Positions 31,869 to 40,035 of a stretch of DNA of 64,000 nt are shown in pieces. Positions within the stretch are counted from its first letter, which is position 1. Every line of letters begins with the position of its first letter. The notes under the pieces are model-generated. The model saw only the letters and a program-made list of their open reading frames with translations. It ran no database searches and was not told where the DNA came from. Origin of the DNA: Frigoribacterium sp. PhB116 (GTDB lineage: Bacteria; Actinomycetota; Actinomycetes; Actinomycetales; Microbacteriaceae); contig NZ_SOBE01000001.1 of assembly GCF_004364285.1 (NCBI RefSeq), positions 434,001 through 498,000 of the forward strand. The letters are read 5' to 3'. Made by a program: the position numbers and the translations under genes.

Positions 31869-32141
31869 GTGAGCAAGAAGATCGACGCAGCCCTCAAGTC
31901 CCTCGTCAAGGCCCTCGAGCACCACGGCGAGGTGATGAGCGACCGTCCCGTCAGCGCCAAGCGCGCCGGGCGGGCCACGGAGAAGGTGCGCCAGGCCGCC
32001 TCGGCCTACACACAGGTCGTCGCCGACAAGACGGGCCAGCCGAACCCCTTCGTCGACTTCCTCGACCCCGAGACCGTGCAGTCGCTGCGCGGCGAGCGGG
32101 ACGCCATCGCCACCAAGAAGACGAAGAAGCACGACGACTAG
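31869..32141 (+). CDS. Small conserved-looking protein of unknown function
   Basis: A 90-residue, strongly basic, mostly helical protein: MSKKIDAALKSLVKALEHH, a central Ala/Arg helix, NPFVDFLDPETVQSL, and a Lys-rich tail ending KKTKKHDD. No recognised domain, signal or membrane segment. The start is uncertain. GTG 31869 has no ribosome-binding site but sits six bases after a -10-like element (leaderless model). An in-frame ATG at 31788 has a strong GAGGAG six bases upstream and would add 27 residues, including two RGTST/WGTST repeats encoded by the DNA repeats. Either way the gene looks real and is followed by a hairpin. Confidence 0.65.
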   Translation: MSKKIDAALKSLVKALEHHGEVMSDRPVSAKRAGRATEKVRQAASAYTQVVADKTGQPNPFVDFLDPETVQSLRGERDAIATKKTKKHDD

Positions 32142-32148
32142 CGGGCTC

Positions 32149-32173
32149 GCCGCGGCGGCCCGACCGCCGCGGC
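32149..32173. terminator. Bidirectional hairpin between convergent genes
   Basis: Perfect 10-bp stem (GCCGCGGCGG at 32149-32158 with 32164-32173) and a five-base loop. It lies between the small gene and the end of the ABC importer operon and could serve both strands. Confidence 0.65.
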
Positions 32174-32225
32174 CCTGCCCTCGGACGTGCGCGCCGCGAC
32201 CGCAGCCGCAGCACCAGCCGCCGCG

Positions 32226-33308
32226 TCAGTCGATCGCCGCGACGGCGACCGCCTGTGCCGTGATCGCGAGGCAGACGCCGTCGCCCACGGCGCGACGCCG
32301 GTCGGCCCGGTGGTCGAGGGTGATCAGCACGTCGCCCGCCGTCCGCACGACGGTGCGCACGGTGGCCCCGCGGAACGACACCTGCTCGACCGTGCCGGCG
32401 AGGCCCCGGTCGGCGAAGACCACGTCCTCCGGCCGGACGTAGGCCCAGACCGGGCCGTCCGCGCAGACGCCGACGGCCGGCACCTCTCCCCCGGGCAGCC
32501 GGACCCGCCCCGAGACGACCTCCGAGCGAAGCCGGTTGCTCGTCCCGACGAACTCGGCGACGAACTGCGTCGCCGGCGTCGCGTAGAGCTCCTCGGGGGC
32601 ACCGATCTGCTCGATGCCGCCGGCGCGCATGACCGCCACGCGGTCGGCGACCGCCAGCGCCTCCTCCTGGTCGTGGGTGACGAACAGCGTCGTGATCGAC
32701 AGCTCACGCTGGATCCGGCGGATCTCGTCGCGGAGCTGGACGCGCACCTTCGCGTCGAGGGCGCTCAGCGGCTCGTCGAGCAGCAGCACGCGCGGCCGCG
32801 TGACGAGGGCGCGGGCGAGCGCGACGCGCTGCTGCTGGCCGCCCGACAGCTGGTGCGCGTACCGGGAGCCGAGGTCGCCGAGCCCGACCAGGTCGAGCAT
32901 CTCAGCAGCCCGCCGTGCCCGCTCGGCCCGGGCCACGCGTCGCATCCGAAGGCCGAACTCGACGTTCTGCTGGACCGTGAGGTGCGGGAACAGCGAGTAC
33001 GTCTGGAACACCATCCCGACGTCGCGCCGGTGCGTCGGGACGCCGACGACGTCACGGCCGTCGATCGAGACGGTCCCGCTCGTCACGGCCTCGAGCCCCG
33101 CGAGGCTGCGCAGCGCCGTCGTCTTGCCGCAGCCAGACGGCCCGAGCAGGGCGACCAGCTCGCCGGCACCCAGGTCGAGGTCGAGACCGGTCAGAGCGCG
33201 GTGGCCGGCGTACTCCTTGACCACGGACCGGAAGGCGACGGTCGCGCCGGCGGCGCCGGTCGTCGTCGAGGAGGCGGCGGCGGGCCGCTCGGGCAGGGTG
33301 GCGGTCAC
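32226..33308 (-). CDS. ABC importer ATP-binding protein (PotA/FbpC class)
   Basis: A 360-residue ATPase with Walker A GPSGCGKTT at about 56-64, Q-loop VFQTYSLFPHLTV, signature LSGGQQQRVAL, Walker B LLLDEPLSALDAKVR and H-loop FVTHDQEEAL. A C-terminal regulatory TOBE-like region starts near 270. This layout is that of spermidine/putrescine, ferric iron and 2-aminoethylphosphonate importers. Its GTG overlaps the stop of the upstream permease gene (GTGA). It is the last of four coupled genes. Confidence 0.94.
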   Translation of the reverse strand: MTATLPERPAAASSTTTGAAGATVAFRSVVKEYAGHRALTGLDLDLGAGELVALLGPSGCGKTTALRSLAGLEAVTSGTVSIDGRDVVGVPTHRRDVGMVFQTYSLFPHLTVQQNVEFGLRMRRVARAERARRAAEMLDLVGLGDLGSRYAHQLSGGQQQRVALARALVTRPRVLLLDEPLSALDAKVRVQLRDEIRRIQRELSITTLFVTHDQEEALAVADRVAVMRAGGIEQIGAPEELYATPATQFVAEFVGTSNRLRSEVVSGRVRLPGGEVPAVGVCADGPVWAYVRPEDVVFADRGLAGTVEQVSFRGATVRTVVRTAGDVLITLDHRADRRRAVGDGVCLAITAQAVAVAAID

Positions 33309-34168
33309 GAGAGGGCCTTCCGGGAGGTGGAGGAGGAGACGGCGGGACGCGCCGTGCCGACGGAGCCGACCCGGCCCATCACGACGAGCAGCACGAACGC
33401 GAAGGCGAGTGCGAGCAGGGCGACGATCACGGCGGCGAACGGGTCGCTGCGGCTGATCTGGACGAGCGAGGTCTGCAGGGTGACGCGGTTCAGCAGCGAC
33501 GAGATCGTGTACTCGCCGAGCACGACGGCGACGGTGATGAACCCTGCGGCGAGCAGCCCGCGACGCAGGCTCGGCACGACGACCAGCACGAGGGTCGAGA
33601 GCCAGCTCGAGCCGAGCGTCCGCGACGCCTCGGTCAGGGTCCGGAGGTCGGTCGCCGCGAGGTCCGACTGCACGGCCCGGTAGGCGTAGGGCAAGACGGT
33701 CACCCCGTAGGCGAGGGCGAGGGTCCAGGCCCCCGAGCCGAGGAGGCGCGCCACGACCGAGTAGACCGGCGCGAGCCCGACGACGAGCACGATCGCCGGG
33801 ACCGTGATCGGCACCAGGCAGACGAACTCGAGCACGCGCGACAGCCGCGGGTACCGCAGGTGGACCAGCACCATCGCGGGCACGAGCATCACGAGGACGA
33901 GCACGGCGGTCACGACCGCGAGCACGAGGCTGTTCGTCACGCCCTCGACGAGGTTCCGGTAGGCGCGGCCGTTCTCCGGGTCGGCCAGGGCGAGCCAGTG
34001 GCCGAGGTCGTGGCCGGTGCCGTCGGCGCTCCGCAGCGAGAACGCGACCATGGCGGCGATCGGCACGGCGAAGACGAGGCCGATGACGACGAGGGCCGCG
34101 CGACGGGCGGCGGGCGAGGCGGCGCCGGGGCCGCTGCCGCGGGTCGTGCGGCGGCCGACCGCGCTCAT
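33305..34168 (-). CDS. ABC importer permease, second subunit (PotC-like)
   Basis: A 287-residue membrane protein with about six hydrophobic segments, starting AALVVIGLVFAVPIAAMVAF. The coupling loop EASRTLGSSWLSTLVLVVVP corresponds to the EAA motif of binding-protein-dependent permeases. Its ATG at 34168 overlaps the first permease's stop (ATGA) and its stop overlaps the ATPase start. The upstream continuation of the open frame is the other permease read out of frame. Confidence 0.93.
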   Translation of the reverse strand: MSAVGRRTTRGSGPGAASPAARRAALVVIGLVFAVPIAAMVAFSLRSADGTGHDLGHWLALADPENGRAYRNLVEGVTNSLVLAVVTAVLVLVMLVPAMVLVHLRYPRLSRVLEFVCLVPITVPAIVLVVGLAPVYSVVARLLGSGAWTLALAYGVTVLPYAYRAVQSDLAATDLRTLTEASRTLGSSWLSTLVLVVVPSLRRGLLAAGFITVAVVLGEYTISSLLNRVTLQTSLVQISRSDPFAAVIVALLALAFAFVLLVVMGRVGSVGTARPAVSSSTSRKALS

Positions 34169-35082
34169 CGCGTCCACCGGTCGGTGCGGCGCTGCAACAG
34201 GGAGTAGCCGACCATGAGCACGACCATCACGAGCACCATCCCGAAGGCGAGCACGCCGGCCACGTTCTCGCGACCGAGCACGGTCTCGCTGACGAGGGCG
34301 GCGCGGATCTGCAGCGGCACGATCTGCGAGCCCTGGCTGATCAGGGCCGCGGCGGTCGCGTAGGACGAGAACGCGTTGGCGAAGAGGAGGAGCAGGCTGC
34401 CGGCGAAGGCGGGCGCCAGCACCGGGACGACGACGCGCAGCAGGTGCTGGCGGGACGTCCCGCCCAGGGTGGCGACCGCCTCCTGCCACTGGGGCGCGAG
34501 GCCGGTGACCGCGGGCATGAAGGTGATGACCATCAGCGGCACCTGGAAGTACAGGTAGGGCAGCAGGAGACCGGGTACCTCGTAGATCCACGCCCCGCCC
34601 GCGAAGATGTCGACGCCCGCTCGCGTCAGGAGCAGCTGCGTGACGACGCCCTGGATGCCGATCGTCGCGGTGAACGCGAAGGCGAGCATCACGCCGCCGA
34701 ACTGGGCGAGCACGCTGGCGGCGCCGTCCACGAGGCTGCGGACCAGCCCGTCGGGGCGCAGGGCGGTGAGGCCCCAGCAGACGACGGCGCCGACGACCGC
34801 TCCCCCGACGGCCGTCACGCCCGAGACGAGGAACGAGCTGGCGAAGGTGCGGAGCACGACGGGGTCGCCGAGCGCCGTCAGGTTCGACAGCGTGGGCCGG
34901 CCGTCGCCGTCGACGAGGCCTGTGCCGAGCGCGAGCAGGCACGGCAGCAGGAGGAACGCCAGGACGTACAGCACGAACGGCGTGAGCCCCCACCACGCCG
35001 CGGGACGGCGCCGGGCCCTCGTGGGCACGACGCCGTCCGGGGTGACGGAGGCCTGGGGGACGGTCTCCGCCAGGGTGGTCAC
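34165..35082 (-). CDS. ABC importer permease, first subunit (PotB-like)
   Basis: A 305-residue membrane protein with about six hydrophobic segments (first at WGLTPFVLYVLAFLLLPCLL) and the coupling-loop EAVATLGGTSRQHLLRVVVP. GTG at 35082 is chosen because it lies two bases past the binding-protein stop and gives a sensible N-terminus (VTTLAETVPQ). Together with the second permease it forms the heterodimeric channel. Overlap with the next gene is ATGA. Confidence 0.93.
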   Translation of the reverse strand: MTTLAETVPQASVTPDGVVPTRARRRPAAWWGLTPFVLYVLAFLLLPCLLALGTGLVDGDGRPTLSNLTALGDPVVLRTFASSFLVSGVTAVGGAVVGAVVCWGLTALRPDGLVRSLVDGAASVLAQFGGVMLAFAFTATIGIQGVVTQLLLTRAGVDIFAGGAWIYEVPGLLLPYLYFQVPLMVITFMPAVTGLAPQWQEAVATLGGTSRQHLLRVVVPVLAPAFAGSLLLLFANAFSSYATAAALISQGSQIVPLQIRAALVSETVLGRENVAGVLAFGMVLVMVVLMVGYSLLQRRTDRWTR

Positions 35083-35084
35083 GA

Positions 35085-36218
35085 TCAGCCGATCGCCGCG
35101 GCCCACGACTGCGCGAGCAGGGCCGAGGCGGCCTCGGTCTGCTCGCTCGTCAGCTGCACGGTGTCCTCGGGCTGCTCGCCGACGGCGTCCAGGGCGTCCT
35201 GGTCGACCGTGCCGGCCTCGACCATCGCGGCCAGGCGGACGGGGTAGGCGCCGGCGGCGAGGTACAGGTTCTGCGCCGTGTCGCCCATGATGAATTCCTG
35301 CCACAGGCGCGCGGCGGCCGGGTGCGGCGCGTCGACGTTGATCGCCTGGTTGTAGTAGCTGGCGAGGGCCGTGCCGGGCAGCACGGCGGTCTTCCAGTCA
35401 CGGCCGCCCGCGTCGGCCGCGGCGGCGAGGTTGTTGTAGCTCCAGTCGAAGACGACCGGCGTCTCGCCCGAGGCGATCGTCGCCGGGGTCGGGTCGGTCG
35501 GCAGGAAGTTGCCGGCGTCGGCCAGCTGACCGAAGAAGTCGATGCCCGGCTGGACGTCGTCGGCGCTGCCGCCGTCCTGCAGGGCGGCCCACTGGACGGC
35601 GGCCGCGGCGGCGCCCGCCTGGGTCGGGTCGCCGTTGATCGCGATCTTCCCCTTGTAGTCGTCGCCGAGCAGGTCGTCGAGGCTGGTGGGCTCGGGGACG
35701 GCGTCCGCGTCGTAGCCGACCGACATCAGGCCCGTGTAGTCGTAGACCCAGGTGCCGTCGGCGTCCTTGTGGTCGTCGGCGATGTCGTCCCACGTCGTCA
35801 CCTTGTAGGGCGCGAACTGGTCGGTGTTCGCCAGCGCGACGGCCGAGCCGAGGTCGAAGACGTCGGGGGCGCCGTCCTGCCCCGCCAGGTTCTGCGCCGC
35901 GGTGATCTCCTCGGCGCTCGACACGTCGGGGCTGTCCGAGTTGACCGTGATGTCGTACTCGGCCTCGAAGGCGTCGATGATCTTCCCGTAGTTGGCCCAG
36001 GTGTCGGGCAGGGCGATGACGTTGAGCTCGCCCTCCGCCTCGGCGGCGGCGACGAGGGCGTCCATGCCGCCCAGGTCGGCGGCGCTGGTCGCGGTGGCGG
36101 CGTCGGTGCCGGAGGCGCCTGCCGTGTCGGACGCGTCGGCGGAGGCCGAGCAGCCGGTCAGGCCGAGGGCGAGGGCGCCGAGGGCGGCGGCGGCGGCGAG
36201 GTGTCGCTTGTCGATCAC
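35085..36218 (-). CDS. ABC importer substrate-binding lipoprotein (PotD/AfuA class)
   Basis: A 377-residue extracytoplasmic binding protein with a lipoprotein signal ending LTGCSAS (cysteine at about 23), then an Ala/Ser/Thr/Asp-rich linker and a type II binding fold (GELNVIALPDTWANYGKIIDAFEAEY begins the first lobe; PTSLDDLLGDDYKGKIAINGDP and AAARLWQEFIM follow). It resembles spermidine/putrescine and ferric-iron binders; the ligand cannot be assigned. GTG at 36218 has AGGAGGAC upstream. It is the promoter-proximal gene, followed by two permeases and the ATPase. Confidence 0.92.
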   Translation of the reverse strand: MIDKRHLAAAAALGALALGLTGCSASADASDTAGASGTDAATATSAADLGGMDALVAAAEAEGELNVIALPDTWANYGKIIDAFEAEYDITVNSDSPDVSSAEEITAAQNLAGQDGAPDVFDLGSAVALANTDQFAPYKVTTWDDIADDHKDADGTWVYDYTGLMSVGYDADAVPEPTSLDDLLGDDYKGKIAINGDPTQAGAAAAAVQWAALQDGGSADDVQPGIDFFGQLADAGNFLPTDPTPATIASGETPVVFDWSYNNLAAAADAGGRDWKTAVLPGTALASYYNQAINVDAPHPAAARLWQEFIMGDTAQNLYLAAGAYPVRLAAMVEAGTVDQDALDAVGEQPEDTVQLTSEQTEAASALLAQSWAAAIG

Positions 36219-36413
36219 GGGTGGGTCCTCCTGGTGCTCGGCCGCCGGTCGCGTCTGGGGATCAGCTCGCGGAGGGGCGTCGGTCGGCCTGCGTGCACGG
36301 TAGGGAGGCCCGGCGTCGGTCCGGGGGGCGCCGGGTGGAGCGCGGGTGAACGGTCGATGGCGCGCGGGCCCTCGGCCGTCGGGCGTGCCCGCCCCGGGAT
36401 CGCCCGCCCCGAC

Positions 36414-37802
36414 TCAGTCCCAGCCGCCCAGGTAGGCGGCGAGCGACGGCTCGCCCTCGACGCGCTCGCACCAGGTCGCGGCGACGCGGCGGGTCTCGAA
36501 GAACTCCTCGGTGTCGTGGAGCCGGGCGCGGGCCTCGGCGCGGCTCGAGCGGATGCGCAGGACGGAGGTGCCGCCTCCTTCGTCCGGTGCGCCGTCCTGC
36601 CCGTCGCCCGTCGAGCCTTCCGTGACCTCGACGGTGCCGAGGGCCCCGACGCCCACTGAGGAGACCGCCTCGAGCAGGGGGGCAGCGTCGCGGACGCGCA
36701 CCGGGGCCGGCAGGTCGACGGTCACCCGCGCCGTGCGCGTCGCCTTGGCGGCCACCTCGTCCGAGGCGCCGACGACCCGCGCGTCGGCGGCGAAGACGGA
36801 CAGGTGCTCGTCGGGCACCACGACGACGGAGCCGGGCAGCGCGGCCAGGACGGTGTCGACGCAGAGCCAGGCGGTGCCCGCCGAGGGCGCCGCGGCGAGC
36901 CGCACCAGCACGTCGGGGGTCGCCCCGCGCAGCCCTCGCGGCCGCGATCCCTCGACGGGGACGAGCCCGCTGAGCACGAGCGTCTCGCCGTTCTTCTGCC
37001 GCTGGCGGTCGACCGAGTGGCGGCCGGCCCAGTCCGGGCCGTCGTGCCAGGCGACGGCAGCCGGTTCGTGGGCGAGCAGCGCGCCCCCGCGCCAGGCACG
37101 CCAGGCCCACTCCCAGTCCTCTCCGCCGTAGGTCGTGAAGTCCTCGTCGAAGCCGCCGACGGTCTCGAGGAACGAACGGGAGCACGCGAGCACGGCGCCG
37201 ATGACGTGCCGGTACGAGCGGTCGTCGGAGTCGAGCAGGTCGCGGCTGGCGCGGTAGGCGTCGTCGAGCCAGCGCGGGGCGGGCAGCTCGTGCCGTGGCC
37301 CCTCCTGCTCGACAGGGGCGTCGACGGCGACGCCGCCGAAGTCGGCGTGGCGCCTCGTGCCGACGACGACGGCCTCCGGCGCGAGGGCGGGCAGCCTCGA
37401 CATGGCCGTCACCCAGCCGGGCTCGGGCGCCGTGTCGGCGTCGAGGAAGCAGAGCACCTCGCCCGTCGACGAGCGCACCCCGAGGTTGCGCGCCGCGGAG
37501 AGCCGGAAGCCTTCGTCGGCCTGGACCACCAGCCGGACGCCGTCGGGCACGCGGGGCGCCTCGGGCGAGCCGTCGTCGACAACGACGACCTCGAGCAGCT
37601 CGGCCGGGTGGTCCTGACGCGCGAGGGCGGCGAGGGTCCGGTCCAGCTCGGCCTGCTGGCGGTAGTGGGCCACGACCACGGAGACGGTCGGCAGCGGGTC
37701 GGGCACGAGGCCGTCGAGCAGGTCCCAGCGGTTGCCCGGCACTCCCCTGGGCTCCCTCAGGGCACGGGCGGGCGCCTCCTCGTCTCGTCGCTCGTCGGTC
37801 AC
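36414..37802 (-). CDS. Family 2 glycosyltransferase with GT27-like segment and extra C-terminal domain
   Basis: A 462-residue cytosolic GT-A enzyme. The nucleotide-sugar fold shows VSVVVAHYRQQAELDRTL, DDGS at about 76-79 and the metal-binding DAD at 121-123. Then GGFDEDF (216-222) and YGGED (225-229) mark the acceptor half, as in the galactosyltransferase/GT27-like C-terminal domain. After about 260 there is a further domain of about 200 residues that I do not recognise (LCVDTVLAALPGSVVVVPDE onward). The start is GTG at 37802, overlapping the stop of the upstream gene (GTGA). It is the last gene of the minus-strand arm of the cluster. Confidence 0.9.
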   Translation of the reverse strand: MTDERRDEEAPARALREPRGVPGNRWDLLDGLVPDPLPTVSVVVAHYRQQAELDRTLAALARQDHPAELLEVVVVDDGSPEAPRVPDGVRLVVQADEGFRLSAARNLGVRSSTGEVLCFLDADTAPEPGWVTAMSRLPALAPEAVVVGTRRHADFGGVAVDAPVEQEGPRHELPAPRWLDDAYRASRDLLDSDDRSYRHVIGAVLACSRSFLETVGGFDEDFTTYGGEDWEWAWRAWRGGALLAHEPAAVAWHDGPDWAGRHSVDRQRQKNGETLVLSGLVPVEGSRPRGLRGATPDVLVRLAAAPSAGTAWLCVDTVLAALPGSVVVVPDEHLSVFAADARVVGASDEVAAKATRTARVTVDLPAPVRVRDAAPLLEAVSSVGVGALGTVEVTEGSTGDGQDGAPDEGGGTSVLRIRSSRAEARARLHDTEEFFETRRVAATWCERVEGEPSLAAYLGGWD

Positions 37803-38854
37803 GGCGTCGCCCCCGCTCGCTCGCGGCCGCCCCACCACGCGAGGTACGCCGCCGCGACGTCGTCGATGTCGGGCGCTGTCCAGGCGTCGGGAGCCAGCCA
37901 GGTGGAGTCCGGGTCGGCGACGGCCCGCGCGACGGCCTCGGCGAGGGCGTCGGGATCGTCGTCGATCAGGCTGAGGGTGCCGGGCCGGAGCGCCGCCATC
38001 TCGCGGGAGTACCGCGTGTCGGGCACGATCGGGCGTCGCCCGGCGCCGATCCAGGTCGCGATCGAGCCCGACGCCGAGACGTGTCGGTGCACGGCGACCG
38101 GCACGGAGGCGCGGCGGCAGCGGTCGAGGAGCACCGCGTCGTCGAGGTACCCGGTCACGTCGAGGACGACCCCGTGGGAGGCGGCGTCCGACACGAGCTG
38201 GTCGGTCTCGGCCTCGTGCCCCGCGCTGGCACGGCCGAGCGCGGTGACGCGGAGCGACCCTGCCGCGTCGTCCCCGCGGGCCTGGAGCCGGGCGACGGCG
38301 TCGACGAGCTCCGCGTGGCCCTTGCCGGGGTAGACGAAGCCGATGACGGCGGCGGTGCCGTCGGCCGCGGGCCGTCCGGTCGGCGGCGGGGCGAGGTCCA
38401 CGGGGAGCGGGACGATGCCGGGTCGCACCCCGTCGGTCGTGTGCTCGGCGAGCAGCAGCGCCTCGTGCTCGCTGTTGACGACCGTGCCCGCCACGGCCTC
38501 GACCACGCGCCGGTAGCAGTCGCCGCGCCGGACGAGGTTGCGCTCGCCGTCGGACGGCTGGGGCAGGTCGTGCAGCGTGACCGTCAGGGCGACCCGGCCG
38601 GCGAGGTCGACGAGGCGGTCCGCGGCGTCCTCGGGCGACGTCGCCCACAGCCGGTCGGTGAAGTGCAGGTGGGCCGAGGCGGGCGGCCTGGGCCCGGTCA
38701 GGTCGGACGGCGAGACCGCGAGGTCCCGACCCGTGCGGCGGGCGACCGCGTCGGCGACGCGCCGGGCGAGGACGGTCACGCCGTGCTGCGGGTCGTCGGT
38801 CACGACGAGGGCAGGTGCCTCCGGGTGCGGCGCGGCGCGGTCGTCGGCGCTCAC
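37799..38854 (-). CDS. GT-B-type glycosyltransferase
   Basis: A 351-residue glycosyltransferase-like protein with a Rossmann-type N-terminal half (HLHFTDRLWATSPEDA, VALTVTLHDLPQ, TVVNSEHEALLLAEH) and a C-terminal half resembling GT4 (AVIGFVYPGKGHAELVDAV, VTGYLDDAVLLDRCRRASVPV, GSIATWIGAGRRPIVPD). The EX7E motif is not obvious, so activity is uncertain. The GTG at 38854 overlaps the WcbI-like gene's stop and its own stop overlaps the next glycosyltransferase start. No membrane segments. Confidence 0.82.
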   Translation of the reverse strand: MSADDRAAPHPEAPALVVTDDPQHGVTVLARRVADAVARRTGRDLAVSPSDLTGPRPPASAHLHFTDRLWATSPEDAADRLVDLAGRVALTVTLHDLPQPSDGERNLVRRGDCYRRVVEAVAGTVVNSEHEALLLAEHTTDGVRPGIVPLPVDLAPPPTGRPAADGTAAVIGFVYPGKGHAELVDAVARLQARGDDAAGSLRVTALGRASAGHEAETDQLVSDAASHGVVLDVTGYLDDAVLLDRCRRASVPVAVHRHVSASGSIATWIGAGRRPIVPDTRYSREMAALRPGTLSLIDDDPDALAEAVARAVADPDSTWLAPDAWTAPDIDDVAAAYLAWWGGRERAGATP

Positions 38855-39783
38855 GCGAGCCCCAGCAGCGCCAAGGAGTCGGCGTGGCGGGCGAGGCCGG
38901 CGTCGACGACCTGCGGCTCGCGCTCGTACCACCGGAGGTGCGCCTCCCGGACCTCCTCGCGGGGCACCCGGGTGCCCTCGACGATCCAGTGGTCGGTGGC
39001 CTCGTCGTCGAGCCCGAAGGCGTCGACGACCGCCTGCAGCCGCGGCGCGTGGACGCTGTCGAGCAGCTGCCGTCCGGGGTCGACGACGTGCTCGGACAGC
39101 CCCAGGCGATCGCGGACACGGGACGCGAGCGCCGTCCACACGGGGTTGCCCGGGTGGTTGAGGGTGCGCATCTGCGCGAACGACGGGTCGTCGAACAGGT
39201 CGGACGCGACCACCGCGTCGTGCGCCTCCTCGCGCTTCCGCAGCTCGTGCAGCGAGAGCGCGGCGACCGACCGGACCGACTCTGCGTCCAGCCGTGGGAC
39301 CGGGGTCGTCGTGCCGTCACGCCGGGCGGCCGCCTCGGCCAGCACGACGAGGTCGTGGTAGTCGACCAGCGGCGGCACCAGCGACGGGTCGTGCGGCGGC
39401 CGGACGATCGCCGACGTCGGGTAGAGGCCCGCGAAGCGGACGACGGGCACGGCGACGACGCGTGCCCCGGGGCCGAGCCGGCCGGTCAGCTGCCGCGTGC
39501 CGAGCGGGAGGTCGTGGTAGTCGTCGCGCACCGGCTGGGAGACCAGCACGGAGGCGCGGGCCAGCCAGCGGTCCAGGTGCGGCAGGTCGGCGGTGACGAG
39601 CTCGTGAACAGCAGGTGTCCGGACGGTGCGGAGGCCGCCCCCGTCGAGAGCGACCCGGAGCGACTCGGCCTGGCAGTTGCCGATCACGACGGCGACGGGA
39701 CCGTCGCCCTCGGGCTCGCCGAGACCGTAGAAATGCCCGTAGTGCCGGGTGCGGCCGTCGACGGCCGGGGTGTGCTGGGTCAT
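38851..39783 (-). CDS. WcbI-type polysaccharide biosynthesis putative acetyltransferase
   Basis: A 310-residue protein with the WcbI-like GNCQAESL motif at about 35-42 (VVIGNCQAE), followed by the long helical segments expected of the family (FAGLYPTSAIVRPPHDPSL, VSQPVRDDYHDLPLGTRQL, TLNHPGNPVWTALASRV). WcbI proteins bind CoA and are linked to capsule acetylation in Gram-negative bacteria. Here it leads the minus-strand arm of the glycosyltransferase cluster. The ATG at 39783 has GAGAGGCACC upstream. No capsule export genes are present, so the acceptor is unknown. Confidence 0.85.
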   Translation of the reverse strand: MTQHTPAVDGRTRHYGHFYGLGEPEGDGPVAVVIGNCQAESLRVALDGGGLRTVRTPAVHELVTADLPHLDRWLARASVLVSQPVRDDYHDLPLGTRQLTGRLGPGARVVAVPVVRFAGLYPTSAIVRPPHDPSLVPPLVDYHDLVVLAEAAARRDGTTTPVPRLDAESVRSVAALSLHELRKREEAHDAVVASDLFDDPSFAQMRTLNHPGNPVWTALASRVRDRLGLSEHVVDPGRQLLDSVHAPRLQAVVDAFGLDDEATDHWIVEGTRVPREEVREAHLRWYEREPQVVDAGLARHADSLALLGLA

Positions 39784-40035
39784 GGTGCCTCTCCGTGGCG
39801 TCCCGCAGGTGGCAGACGCGACGACCCCATCGTGCTGGATGGCGCCCCGTGAGGGCCACTCTGCGTCACCGGGCACACAGGCCCTTCTCCGGCTATGGTG
39901 CAGGAAGGCCGCTCCCATCGGCCCCTCCCTCGACGCGAACCGGGCCCCCGGTCTCCCCAGGGTCCCCGAGTCGCCCCGGCTCACCTCCCGACGGTCTGCC
40001 CGACCGTCGCGCCCCGACTGAGCCGAGGAGGCCCG
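39784..40035. promoter_or_regulatory. Divergent promoter region of the glycosyltransferase cluster
   Basis: The 252-bp gap between the two divergent arms must hold both promoters. On the plus strand TATGGT (39894-39899) is a -10 candidate. I see no convincing -35 and no strong operator palindrome. Confidence 0.4.
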
